Positions 49,128-59,316 of a DNA stretch of 64,000 nt are shown in pieces. The DNA is taken from positions 9,893,731 through 9,957,730 of the forward strand of contig JABAKD010000029.1 in the NCBI GenBank assembly GCA_012845835.1. Reading direction: 5' to 3'. Position 1 is the stretch's first letter. The number at the start of each line of letters is the position of its first letter. Source of the stretch: Undaria pinnatifida (Eukaryota; Sar; Phaeophyceae; Laminariales; Alariaceae). Below the pieces are notes generated by a model. It saw nothing but the letters and a program-made list of their open reading frames with translations. It made no database searches and was not told the origin of the DNA. The position numbers and the translations under genes were made by a program.

Positions 49128-49139
49128 GCTAAAAGCGAA

Positions 49140-49260
49140 TGCAAGCGCTAGGGCGGGAAGCGGCATAAGGGTTGACACTGGTGATGACGGCTTATCCTGA
49201 AGGCCGCTGAGGGTGAAAATAAAACCTTCCCCACGAGCTGAGCCGGAAACTGAAAGTGAC
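49140..49260 (+). mobile_element. SINE-like 3' region, long-tail variant (family A2)
   Basis: GATGACGGCTTATCCTGAAG, GCCGCTGAGGGTGAAAAT and CCACGAGCTGAGCCGGAAAC match the variant tail at 21960-22060. Confidence 0.55.
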
Positions 49261-50086
49261 AACCCAACACATATCAAAACAACGGTGTTCGTGTTGACTG
49301 TGCGGAGAATAATACGTGCCGTCTGGCGGCAGACGACCCACATTTGCGGCGCGCAGTGCCTCAGCGCTCGCTGCAGCAGTGGCACGTCTCCCGTCGTCGA
49401 AACAAGGGGTTCGCTGGCTTCGTCTCGCTTACCTCGCTCTGGTGCGGACAACTAGCGCCGGAGCGCAGTCGACCCCCTCCTTCCGGCCCTCTCCCAAATT
49501 TTCTCGTGCAGTGAGCGACAGAAAATGACACCATACTCTGAGTCATCTCGTGCCATCATCAACAGAAAACAACACGAATGCATGAACAGGCTGGTATACG
49601 AGATTAATGCACTCTCTTCGAGCCCATGTAAACTCTCGGCTTGGTATCGTATGGTGCGAGTATTATAATACCAGGTAGAGATTACGTGTGCGCGTTGACG
49701 AGAGTTGAGATGTATTGTCAACACCTGGTACCTGTTGATAGTATGAATATAGTTCAATGTATGTACGAGGTTGTCTTCCGGTTTGCCACGTGTTTGCCCT
49801 ACTGCTGCTGCACCCGTACTGCTTGCTGTATTGAGCGGCGCGGAGGGTATTCACACCGACTCTGTTGCTAGGGACTCGAATAACGGCACACGTGTATCCC
49901 CCCCTCGCCAGCAATGGACAGGAAAATTATCGACACCAAAGCACAGGCAGGTGTACGTCAAATGGAAGAAGCAAGCAGAGACGGGAGTTCGCATGGGGTG
50001 TTGCGTTTTTGCCAGCTAGTTTTTGGTGAAGATTGAAAAGAAAAAAGCGGAGAAACAACGGTAAACACCAACAACTTGCCCGCATA
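49261..50086. other. Unassigned; GC-rich open stretch
   Basis: All three plus frames and one minus frame are open between about 49310 and 49500, which may be an exon or chance GC-richness. No motif. Confidence 0.35.
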
Positions 50087-50264
50087 GTCATTGCGGTTGG
50101 CATTGCATGGCCAGATGGCCTTGCTGTATTTGCATTGTGTGTCTCTGTCTTGTAGTTTGTGACCACAGAGCTCGTCTCTCCCGACGAGGCATCAGCAAGG
50201 AGACTGGTTGTGCTGGATGTAGATGGGTGGACAGAGATCAGTTTAATGTAAACAGCGCACACGC

Positions 50265-50298
<34 letters not shown>

Positions 50299-50300
50299 GC

Positions 50301-50358
<58 letters not shown>

Positions 50359-50360
50359 GC
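50087..50360 (+). mobile_element. Family N retroposon with a (CAA)n tail
   Basis: The body of about 165 bp starts GGTTGGCATTGCATGGCC, with box A-like TGGCCAGATGG, and ends GATCAGTTTAATGTAAACAG. It runs into about 30 CAA units. The first 140 bp recur inverted at 50558-50700. Confidence 0.75.
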
Positions 50361-50554
50361 AACATCAATGCAGCAACAATGACATCATCAACAACAGCAA
50401 CAACGGAGACAAATGCAACACCAACAGACAAGCAACGAAGCCGCTTAAATTTCAAAAGTCAGTCGGAGCGACTTCCAGCGTGCACATGCATGCATATCCA
50501 TACGCGGTGCGTTCTTCCTTCACGCTAAACTGATGTTTGCACCCATCTATACCC

Positions 50555-50705
50555 ATCTATACCCAGCACAAACAGCAGTGCCTGTGCCGATGCCTGCTAG
50601 AGAAACGAGCTCTGAGCGTCTGGTCTCAAACTGTAAGACACAGATACGTGTTGCAAATACAGCAAGGTGATGTGGCCATGTAATGCCAACCGCAATGACC
50701 ACGAG
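50555..50705 (-). mobile_element. Family N retroposon (reverse, no tail)
   Basis: On the minus strand GGTCATTGCGGTTGGCATTA, CTTGCTGTATTTGCAACACG, GTCTTACAGTTTGAGACC and GAGCTCGTTTCTCTAGCAGG match the 50087 copy in order. Confidence 0.78.
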
Positions 50706-51736
50706 GGCCAAACGCGTGCAAACTGTACTTGTAGAGATACATACCGTCCTGGTGTCGTGCAATATTTTCCTGTGGGTGCATATGAGAGCCAATATATTCT
50801 TCTGCTGCACTTCTGCAACGTGTAGCCATGTCATATCGTCAGATCGAATTTTGATCGCATGATATATACCATGGTATGTCAATTACAAGAAAGCGGTTGC
50901 GTTGGGTTGCGTTGACATATGCTACCTGGCGTGATATAGAGGAAAGGAACATCACTCAGCGATCATTCACTACATGCTAGGGCATGTTTTCGTGAGCACC
51001 ACTAACACCCGCATCAGACTTGGTCGCGACATCTACAGGACCACAGCATCTTCGACGACATGGAAAATGTAGGGTGTATAATCGTATATCATCTACGGTG
51101 AAAATGAGTTACAGGCAGGTAGACCACACTACCAACCCATCATGCTATTAATAGTACGCAGGATATTTCGTGCGCGCCGTCTGCATGATCGCCTCCCAAC
51201 CTGTGCTAACCGAAGTAACATATGCCCTTACGCACGCCTTACGAAGTAACGTAGTATACTCGTTCGTGTTATCTTATGCGATAACCAGAAAGCACTCCTC
51301 CTATAGATAGCATCAAAATAATACCCAGTAGCTATCATATCTTGCATTTTTGGTCGCAATGGTACATGTAGTCACTATAAAAATATTGGTCATGGTGATA
51401 AATGGTTGCACGTAAAGATAGTATGTCTTACCGACAACTGCTCGGTCCATGTATAATAATACATCACGAAGCCATAAAACATTGTACCTGGTATACCACA
51501 GCAGTTCTAATAAATACCCGCCGTAGTAGTACTCGTATTATCTTTAGGCGATAACCAGAAAGCACTAGTCTACTCGTATAGATACCATCGAACGAAGTAT
51601 AGCCAACATCACGTAATACCAATTTTCCTCCCTTCCACTTCATATTTTATCTTTGAAATATTGGGCATCTGCATGTAACACGCAGGTAGAATATTTGCTA
51701 ATATTCCACCTCCGTTCCTCGCCATCATCGCCACCT
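50706..51736. other. Unassigned
   Basis: AT-richer, with a diverged direct repeat: GTATTATCTTTAGGCGATAA with CCAGAAAGCACTAGTC near 51536 resembles GTTATCTTATGCGATAACCA with GAAAGCACTCC near 51269. No gene. Confidence 0.4.
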
Positions 51737-51789
51737 CCCCCCCCCCCCCCCCCCCCCTGACGCACACGCACACAACCCCCACCGCCCCT

Positions 51790-52420
51790 TTCTTCCTCAC
51801 CACCCGCACCGTTGCCTAGACGTAGCACCATGCGTATAGTAAGTTCCTACCCGGGTATACATTTATGCGATCTAAAGCGGTTAAAAATCCCCCTTCCCCC
51901 TTTCCCTCCCCCTTCCCTTTCGAACACTTCCCCCCTTTCCTCACCGGTTGTACGGTTTACAAGATGTACATGATAAACTGATGCGTTCCTCCCACAACCG
52001 TCAGATTTGTCCCCTTCAAGGATTTATAGCTGCTGCACAGATTAAGTTGCCCCCCCCCTCTACTACCCGCCCCCCCCCCGCCCCCGGCCCCCACGCCTTG
52101 AAAAATCTCCGCCCTCCCCTCACCGGTTGTACGACTTACAGGATATACTTGATAAACTGATGTCTTGCCTTCCGCAGCTGCCAGATTCTGCCCCCCTCAG
52201 AAACGGGTTTTATAGTTTCCGCGCATCGATTGATCAACATCACCCTGTTGACCCTGGTACAAGCTACATTGTAGTTCCAAGGGGAGTCGCCGACCTATAT
52301 CCTTATTGAGGACACACAACCCGTAATACGCGCGATTGGAGTATCACGCACAGCTTGCAAATATGAGTTTCGACGAAATCTTCGATCTCACAGCTGGAGT
52401 GTATTTTTATTTTCATTAGA
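51790..52420 (+). mobile_element. Family C element, best long copy
   Basis: About 630 bp: CCTAGACGTAGCACCATGCG, two modules of ACCGGTTGTACG with TGATAAACTGATG, C-rich spacers, TGTTGACCCTGGTACAAGCT, GGGGAGTCGCCGACCTATAT, TAATACGCGCGATTGGAGTA, then AGTTTCGACGAAATCTTCGA and CACAGCTGGAGTGTATTTTT. No reading frame is shared by the copies. Confidence 0.85.
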
Positions 52421-52728
52421 TGTACCTGGTACAGCAGTACAACAGCAGCAATAAAGGGTACGGGATACAGACTTTTTTTTTTCTCGCTTCGTCCCATTTG
52501 TTATCCTCGCACTGCTCTTGCGCTCCCTCTCAGTAGTAACTCAGGTCCGGGGTCAGAGCGGGCCCTCCTCCCCCCTCCCCACTACGGTACGCGTCTTCAT
52601 TTTTCATCGCGAGAATAGTTCAGCATTTTCTTCCCTCGTCGACTCGCGTCGAATTGTGCCTACCCTCCGCCAGGTGCTCTTTACAGGTGGATGATCCTTT
52701 TCTTTTGCATTTTTCCAGGTAAATTCAA
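52421..52728. other. Unassigned
   Basis: Nothing recognised except TACCTGGTA at 52423. Confidence 0.35.
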
Positions 52729-52815
52729 AATCTTTCCGCAATAGGAATCGAACTCAAGGACGTATTAGTAGTAGTAGTCGAGGGTAATCACTAGGCTACC
52801 GGGGCGGCCGGCTTA
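52729..52815 (-). mobile_element. tRNA-like SINE head, different subfamily
   Basis: On the minus strand GGCCGCCCCGGTAGCCTAGT matches the family A start (GGTCGCCCCGGTGGCG). Box A TAGCCTAGTGAT and box B GAGTTCGATTCC are closer to a real tRNA than in family A. The body beyond is unrelated to family A. It could also be a tRNA pseudogene. Confidence 0.6.
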
Positions 52816-53200
52816 CGGTGTGAATCAAAAACCATAACATACACGACGCGGGTCGTACATCTGAAACGTCCCGAGAGTACAGAATCGAGGATCAGTGAAA
52901 AGATGCGAGCAACATATAATACGATATCTCTAACCATATCACATGCTTGGACGATGAAATATTAGTTCAATATGAAGAGCACACACATATGAGCGACGTC
53001 ATATAAAGATCATAAGATGGATCACTTCGGAGCAGTAGCGATCGACGTCCACCGCATGTTCCATCATGGCTCGACAGCACTAACCACCCGAGCATCAGGC
53101 CTGGGCTGGACCCCCGCTGGCCTGCCACATATACAGAGAGTACACAGGAACTTGCGTACAAACCCGGTAGACCCAAGTAGCCCACTCCAAAGGCTAACGC
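52816..53200. other. Unassigned
   Basis: No repeat or gene recognised. Confidence 0.35.
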
Positions 53201-53204
53201 ACAC

Positions 53205-53480
53205 TATAACATTTATTGTTTCATGCATACTAAATTCCACGTTAGATGTCTGGTTTCGTCCCCCTCAATGCGGGTTATACAGTTTCCGTGCGCAGAACAA
53301 GGCTGAATGTCTTAGTCCTGTTGACCCTGGCAATAGCAGGGGAGCCACCGACCTGTATCCTTCACGAGGGTACACACACTCCGTAACACGCGCGATCGAA
53401 GTGTCACACGCAGCTTGAGAGCTGAGTTTGATCAACCTATCCTTTTTGGTCGATCTCACACACACAGCTCAAGTGTATTT
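53205..53480 (+). mobile_element. Family C, subfamily 2
   Basis: GTCCCCCTCAATGCGGGTTA, GTTTCCGTGCGCAGAACAAG, CCTGTTGACCCTGGCAATAG, CACCGACCTGTATCCTTCAC and ACACGCGCGATCGAAGTGTC. It shares variants with the reverse copy at 23285. Confidence 0.8.
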
Positions 53481-53925
53481 TTCATTCTTTAATAATATGT
53501 TATCTATATTTCCCCTTGGCATTATAGTATGTAACTGACACCGTGGTATTGGTCAAAGGGTCGGGGATTGGGGGTTCCTTACAGCAGTAGGTTAGGGTAG
53601 CCGTCGTGACGCCCCCTCCACCGGCCCCCTATGATATCTTCCCAACGCGTAATATGTGCGGCTATCAAAAATATCCCTATTTTTTACAGCATGATAAGTA
53701 TCTTTTTCAACCGCTCTCGAATACTAGAGTACTAGTGATACAGCTGTAGTACTATTATTCACACCTAGCATTATACTGCAGCTCTACCACACGGTACATG
53801 ATGAGGTATCATACGAGCACTACTGCTGCACTGCTGCAGACTAAAGCAGCAACAGCTGTCAGGTGTAAAATGTCAGAAAAAGACGATTTGCTGTAGTTGG
53901 TACGGTGTAGTTTGTTGGGCTTTAA
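53481..53925. other. Unassigned
   Basis: AT-rich, nothing recognised. Confidence 0.35.
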
Positions 53926-54440
53926 ATACGGCACCGGCGTCTGCTGCGCGGCATCGGAACATGAGCTGAGAGGCGTGTTGCGCTGCGCGCAACACGGGCG
54001 GGGCCAAGCAGGCGTGTTAGCCCTCATAAGGGCCCACGAAGGGCCGCCGGAAGCTTCCCCCCTCTTAGGGGTCGCCGGAGTGAAATATTTGCGGTGTATG
54101 CGTGAGTGTGCGCCCGAAAACCGCTCTAGACACCTAAAACATTGTGTTCCCGATACGCGTGAACATACACCGAACACCATTCGATGACCATCTGCGCTTC
54201 TTAATCGACACCTGTAAAGCCTACGGCGAACACGAAAAAGGCGCCTCAGTTTGTTTTCTCGCCGACGGCGAGAAGGACCCGCGCAACAGTTGCGCGGCGT
54301 GAAACATATGTGTTGCGCTGCGTGCAAAGCGCAAAACGCCTTCCACCGCCTGTTGCGCAGAAGAGCAATTCGGACAAAGAAATGCGCCCGCGCAACATCT
54401 CAACAGCTGATTATAGTTAATGCCCTGGGTGTAGGGTAGT
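53926..54440 (+). pseudogene. Protein-like relic, copy 1 (possible transposase fragment)
   Basis: A GC-rich island. One frame to a stop at 54185-54187 contains HELRGVLRCAQHGRG and a Cys/His cluster CMRECAPENRSRHLKHC (C-x3-C-x7-HLKHC). After a frame change, DDHLRFLIDTCKAYGEHEKG is followed by a stop. The Cys/His spacing recalls BED-type zinc fingers of hAT transposases, but this is a guess. Diverged similarity to 57880-58280 (CCCTCTTAGGGGTCGCCGGA versus GTTAGAGGCCGCCCGAGG; GCGCAACA...AATGCCCTG at the right) suggests a repeat. Confidence 0.35.
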
Positions 54441-55325
54441 ATGGGCAGTATCTCCACGAAAGCCCACCGATTGATTGGTTGACTGAGTTTTTTTTTTAGA
54501 TTGATTGACAGCTGAACACTTTTTTGCGCAGGTTGTACATATACATGTCCGCATTATTTGCGTATGCAGAAGTTTACCAAAATATGCAAATATGCATATG
54601 CATGATTACACGAATACCACTACTCGTGCATACAAGCAGTTACAGCAGTATCTGTCAAAAATACCCGACACTAAAATGTCAACGATTGACGTGTTGACAA
54701 TCGAATTTCAGATTCCAGGTAATAAGATGGTGGCCAAAAACACGAGTGAGTGGGGTTCTCGTACAGAATACCAGGTACATACATGCATAGTCTAATTAAG
54801 TGTATTTTTTTTTCCTGGTCAAATGTATGAGTTGTTTGATAGTGTAACAGCACGCCTGCTTTATTCTTTTTTGTACCTGCTTGTCTGTCGTGCGCGCATT
54901 TGACTTCGTTTTAGTTTCACCGACGGTAGCGTGAGGGATACCGATTACCGATGCCTCTGCTGTGCTTGCCGTCTCGCGACCCCCCGGCCCAGCATCCGGG
55001 CCTCTCGCTGGATCTCTCTCCTGAATCCTGACCACTTTTTCGTTTGGTGACCGCTATTTTGGTCAACCATTTCGCCGGCCCAAAAGATATCCAACTACTA
55101 TATCCAACTATCCAACGTTAATTCCGAGATTTGTTTTTTTTGTTCCATGTAAAACGGAGGGTGCAGTTGTAAAGTTCAAAGCAGCTGGTTCAAAGAGGTT
55201 ATCCTGTTCGCTTCGCCCGTTTCCAGCTCCTAGGTGTTTTTCCTAGTCTAGCTCCGAGTGCTTTGTACCCATGTCGGGAGTGCGGTGCTAAAAGGGTCAA
55301 AGGAACAAATGCAGCAGTGGTCCCT
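54441..55325. other. Unassigned
   Basis: AT-rich, with TACCAGGTA at 54769. No gene or family recognised. Confidence 0.35.
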
Positions 55326-55330
55326 TCCCT

Positions 55331-55425
55331 CTGTAGTGCCGGTTGCCTCCTGCAGTGCCTGTGAAATCGCGTTGATCCCCTCCCTCTGTAGTGCCGGTTG
55401 CCTCCTGCAGTGCCTGTGAAATCGC
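55331..55425 (+). repeat. 54-bp tandem duplication
   Basis: CTGTAGTGCCGGTTGCCTCC to GTGAAATCGCGT occurs at 55331 and again at 55385. Confidence 0.92.
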
Positions 55426-55619
55426 GTGGCCCACTTGGAAAAAAAGTTTGTACAGAGCGGGTGCCCCGATTTAAGAGCTCCCCGTGACCAGCGAAAACAA
55501 GCGCGACATTGCTGTTATCTGCAGTGGAAAATGCATAGCTTTAAGTATCGGCGGGACATGCCGATTTGACCGCTCTCAAGTCCCGACGGACGCTCTTATG
55601 TATCAAAAAGGGCGCTCTT

Positions 55620-55790
55620 AACCCCTTCAGAACCCCCGAACCCCCCCCTGCACTAAATCCAAGTAATTTTGTCCCCAAAAACGGGTTTCCAGTTGGAACG
55701 GGGTTAACCCCTTTAAATCCCACAAAATCCCTCCCTATACTAATTTCAAGTATTTTCCCCCGAAAAGGGTTTCCAGCAGTGAAGGCGTTA
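55620..55790 (+). mobile_element. Family F element, two tandem copies
   Basis: Copy 1: CCCTGCACTAAATCCAAGTA, AACGGGTTTCCAGTTGG. Copy 2: CCTCCCTATACTAATTTCAA, AAGGGTTTCCAGCAGTGAAG. GGGGTTAACCCC joins them. Confidence 0.85.
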
Positions 55791-55849
55791 AATCGGGGTA
55801 TCCACTCTGTAGTGGCAGTAAAAGGAGTAGGGCCGGTTGCCGCTTTAGT

Positions 55850-55895
55850 GCCGGTATTTCCGGCTTGCACATACCGGCACTATGGAGGGACCACG
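55850..55895. repeat. Hairpin AGTGCCGGTAT, copy 1
   Basis: AGTGCCGGTAT and ATACCGGCACT form a perfect 11-bp stem around a loop of about 14 bases (TTCCGGCTTGCAC region). Confidence 0.85.
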
Positions 55896-56277
55896 GACTT
55901 ATTAATACTTGAGATACCTGGTATGCTTGACGCGAAACCCCTTGGCCGCCTCTCCTCGCACACTAAAACGCTAATGCTAAGATTGATGAGTCGAAAGGAA
56001 GCCTTGCCTTCACCTTCTTTGAGCTGGGCCCAGGTTGTCAATGAAAAATGACTCGGAATTGTGTGGGATAAGCTTCACGGTTTTGTATTAGTGGTATTGT
56101 ACCACCTGTGGAGTTAACGCGCCCAAAGGGGTCGGTCTCCCACTCGGTATGATCAATTGCTTGTGATGCAGCAGTAGTGGGGGGACTCTCGCTATGCATG
56201 ATGCCGATGAATCCGGTTCACACGACTGGACTCTCTGCAGCAGTAACGCTGTGCCCAATAGGCCGGTCCCCTGGATG

Positions 56278-56316
56278 GTAGTGCCGGTATATTGGACTGG
56301 CGCATACCGGCACTTT
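56278..56316. repeat. Hairpin AGTGCCGGTAT, copy 2
   Basis: The same 11-bp stem around a different loop (ATTGGACTGGCGC). It lies just left of the inverted-repeat element at 56323. Confidence 0.88.
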
Positions 56317-56322
56317 TGGGAG

Positions 56323-56450
56323 CAAATATGTGGGTTGACGGTCTTGACGGTCCAGTGTCCCGTCAAAGCCTCGTTATACTGGTTTTATTATGAAGCGGTC
56401 TCTGACGGTTACCCGTCACACGTCAAGAATGCCGTCAACCGACATATTTG
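56323..56450. mobile_element. Short DNA element with 19-bp terminal inverted repeats
   Basis: CAAATATGTGGGTTGACGG at the left and the reverse complement of the right end, CAAATATGTCGGTTGACGG, differ at one base. Flanks TTTGGGAG and ATTGGGAG are a likely 8-bp target duplication with one mismatch, the length made by hAT transposases. 128 bp, non-coding. Relatives lie near 11214-11460. Confidence 0.85.
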
Positions 56451-56534
56451 ATTGGGAGCCGCCCGCTGCATTTATGTACATATGTACGATGAACGACCAG
56501 CTTTGTATATGTGTGCGACCTAAATAATTATATG

Positions 56535-56842
56535 CCGGTCGCTCCGGTGGCGTATAAGGTTATCCTCGAGCCTGGTACAGGTCAGTTTCGTGAGTTCGAA
56601 TCCCCCGAGTGAATAATCGTATCAATGGTATAAATTCGTGGGAACTTTTTCTTGTGCACAAATTGACTTGCGGAAAGCGCGAGAGCGTGAGTTAGCAACA
56701 ACACTCACTCGATGAAAAACGGGCAGTGGGATTGCTGAACCCTATGCGCGATAAAAATTGAAAGCAAGAACCGGGGGGGAGAAGGGACGACACCTGCGAC
56801 CACGGCTTGTCCAGAAGCTGGAAAGTAAATGTGCGAAAAAAA
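56535..56842 (+). mobile_element. Family A tRNA-derived SINE
   Basis: GGTCGCTCCGGTGGCGTATA, TTCGTGAGTTCGAATCCCC (the box B closest to a real tRNA among the copies), the full body and a short A-rich end. It differs from the others by an extra TATCAATGG-like stretch near 56625. Confidence 0.92.
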
Positions 56843-57154
56843 CAAATTCCACTCCTAATGGTTGTGTGTAAGCACCCACCCTACTAGACTATGATACTAG
56901 AAGTGTACCGATACACCTGGTACCAGGTCCCAAGCCGACCAGAAGCCTAAGCCCGAAAATCATACGCGATGGGATCCCGGTGTGTACCATCAATATTACC
57001 AGGTAGTAGTTTGTACACAAAATATGAAGTATTAGACTATGTTTTGGGTAGGGGTGCATGGCTTATATGTACACTATGGTGTATATGGTGTATACGGGTA
57101 TGTGTGCATAAATGTTAAAGGGTCGACATACACACGCACCCGTATACAACGGCA
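56843..57154. other. Unassigned
   Basis: CACCTGGTACCAGGT palindrome near 56915 and TACCAGGTA at 56997. Otherwise nothing is recognised. Confidence 0.4.
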
Positions 57155-57374
57155 GCTTGCGCTGCCGGGGTTGTAACGGGGACCAATGATAGGGACAGCT
57201 TACGCTATACCTACAATGGGACTCGAAGGGTGCGCCAGCTAGCGTTGGGCTGCGAAAGCAACTGAGTTAAATCGACACACGACGCGTATGAAAATACGCG
57301 GAAGTGTGGTGAGCTAAAGCTTTATTTTTCCCCATCCGCCGGAGGATAAAAAAAAAAAAAAAAAAAAAAAAAAA
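57155..57374 (+). mobile_element. Family B retroposon, full length
   Basis: TTGCGCTGCCGGGGTTGTAA, GCGCCAGCTAGCGTTGGG, GTTAAATCGACACACGACGC and CCGCCGGAGGAT, then a run of about 25 A. No clean target duplication was seen. Confidence 0.9.
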
Positions 57375-57879
57375 GTTAAATGGAAAAGTGTACGACCACA
57401 CAGCGTATGTGGTGGAGAAGAACAGCCGCGATTTCGTGATGGACCCCCCCCCCCCCCCCTTTAGTTCCACAAGGACCGCGCATTTACAGGCAAGACTGTA
57501 TATTAAAATAGTTGCAGACACGAGCCCCTCGGATTTTTTCACAGGTCAAACATTATTCGAACAAATTGTGGACCCATTGTTTATTAGTGTTTGTTTTTTC
57601 GGAGGCGGGTGGGAGGGGGGGGTGGGGGTTGACTTTTATGCCCCACGTAATCCTACCCCTTGCCCTGGAACTCCCAAACACTACACACCCGGTATGTTAG
57701 GGAGTCACCCGCAAAATTTTCACCCAGGCTCGCTCGTGTCTGTAGCCAGTTTTTCTCTGCGTGTAGCGTTTCGAGTGTCGATGATGTATAATTGACAGCA
57801 TGAGACGCACCCGGGGAATGCACTCTATACCAGGGCATTCATGAGGGCTCAGCCGTCTGTTGTTCGAGGGGAGGCGTGG
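57375..57879. other. Unassigned
   Basis: A 135-codon plus frame (57388-57795) is open but contains Pro and Gly runs from C- and G-tracts. Not called. Confidence 0.35.
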
Positions 57880-58280
57880 TTTAGGCGCCGCAAGCATGTT
57901 GGCCTTCCGCAGAGGGCCCGGACCCCCCCCGGAGGAGCGCCGAGGCCACCCCCCCCCCCGTTAGAGGCCGCCCGAGGCGATATTTCGCAATAATACATGC
58001 GCAACCATGCGCGCGGAGACCACACGACGAAATGCGTCAAGACTCTTACTGAACAGTTTTTTTCGTTTACTCGACGGCAAAAGTAACGACGTGCCTAAAA
58101 AATAGCGCCTCCAGCCCAACAGACACGCGCAACTTTTTAGTTCGCCTACGGCGCACAAACTGAGTTGTGCAACGCAAACATTGCTGCGCTGAACAGCATT
58201 TCCGATCCGAAAGTTGCGCCAGCGCAACAGCTAATGAATGCCCTGCTTTCTACTGATACCGTTTACTTGCAGCACGCTAT
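57880..58280 (+). pseudogene. Protein-like relic, copy 2
   Basis: Diverged relative of 53926-54440. The end of one frame reads LCNANIAALNSISDPKVAPA then QQLMNALLSTDTVYLQHAIK, with stops upstream. No domain is recognised. Confidence 0.3.
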
Positions 58281-58324
58281 CAAGGCCCACAGGTGTTGTT
58301 TTGTGTGCGATAGAGTGTGCGATT

Positions 58325-58450
58325 CTTTGTTTGTTCGTCTGTTTGTTTGTTTGTTTGTTTGTCTGTTTGTTTGTTTGTTTGTATGTTTGTTCGTTTGTTT
58401 GTTTGTTTGTTTGTTTGTTTGTGTGCGTGTCTGTTTGCTTGTCTGTGTGT
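58325..58450 (+). repeat. (TTTG)n microsatellite
   Basis: About 125 bp of TTTG/TCTG units. Cys/Val/Leu/Phe frames are artefacts. Confidence 0.93.
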
Positions 58451-59146
58451 TCGTTTAATCAGCTGTTTTTGTTCCGTTTGTCTTGTGGTTTTTAATCCAG
58501 AGGTACGACAGACGACGCGGGGGTTATCCTTGAACGCAAAAGAGACTTACGTAGACCTAACGCGAAACAGGGTGCGAGCATCCTAGTATCTGGTATCAGC
58601 ATCTTGCAGCAACAGCTCTCGTTATTGTGTAATCTAATGCGTATTACTCGTAATATCATTTATTCTGCTGTGATATACTGTATTGTTTATATGCTTGCAA
58701 GAACGTTATTTCAAGTATTCCGTGTATTCCATGGCTACGTAGTACTGTACGAGCGTGCGCTTTGAGAAAAGCCTGAAATATGGTGACCACTCTTACATCC
58801 GACGGGCCTATTTTGTTGGTACACATGTGGGCGTACCAGGTATCTATCGCATATGACGGTCCTCTTACGGGTAGGACTAAGTTTTCTGTTTTACGGGCAA
58901 ACGTTGGCGTTGTACGACTGCTGCTCTGTGGAAGCCTTTGTTTGTGGACGCTCACGCTTGTTCTCAATTTTCAAACTTTAAACCTCAAATCACAGACGAA
59001 CGACTCGTAGCATACCGCCATGTTGTTGTTATTGTTGTTGATGTTGTTGGTATTGTTGTTGTTCTCACATTTATTCGCATAATGGTCTCACATATCATAG
59101 CTGAAGCAAGTCGTACATTCGCCAAGAAGGGTTACAGCTGACTGAC
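58451..59146. other. Unassigned
   Basis: TACCAGGTA at 58834 and a GTT-rich stretch at 59022-59062. No gene. Confidence 0.35.
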
Positions 59147-59156
59147 GATGTACTTC

Positions 59157-59316
59157 AAAGATGTCTGGAGACGAGTACGTTGACCCCAAGACGGACGGCA
59201 ATTTCACGATATTTTGGCTTGACTGACAAAATGCTAGATTTTTAGTGTGGAAATATCGATTTGACACCCTTGACCGCTGGACGTTTTCCCTTGACTGACC
59301 GTCTCCTGCCACATTT
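59157..59316. mobile_element. Short DNA element with a 10-bp target duplication
   Basis: A 160-bp segment starting AAAGATGTCTGGAGACG and ending CGTCTCCTGCCACATTT, imperfect inverted repeats. It is flanked on both sides by GATGTACTTC (59147-59156 and 59317-59326). Internal TTGACTGAC motifs recall the 11.2 kb cluster. Confidence 0.75.

Noticed and set aside
53809-54327. 172-codon minus-strand open frame
   Set aside because: The plus strand carries the more protein-like Cys/His cluster. The minus frame is Arg/Cys-rich by GC composition.
57388-57795. 135-codon plus-strand frame
   Set aside because: It begins beside the family B A-tail, contains Pro and Gly runs from C- and G-tracts, and has no motif.
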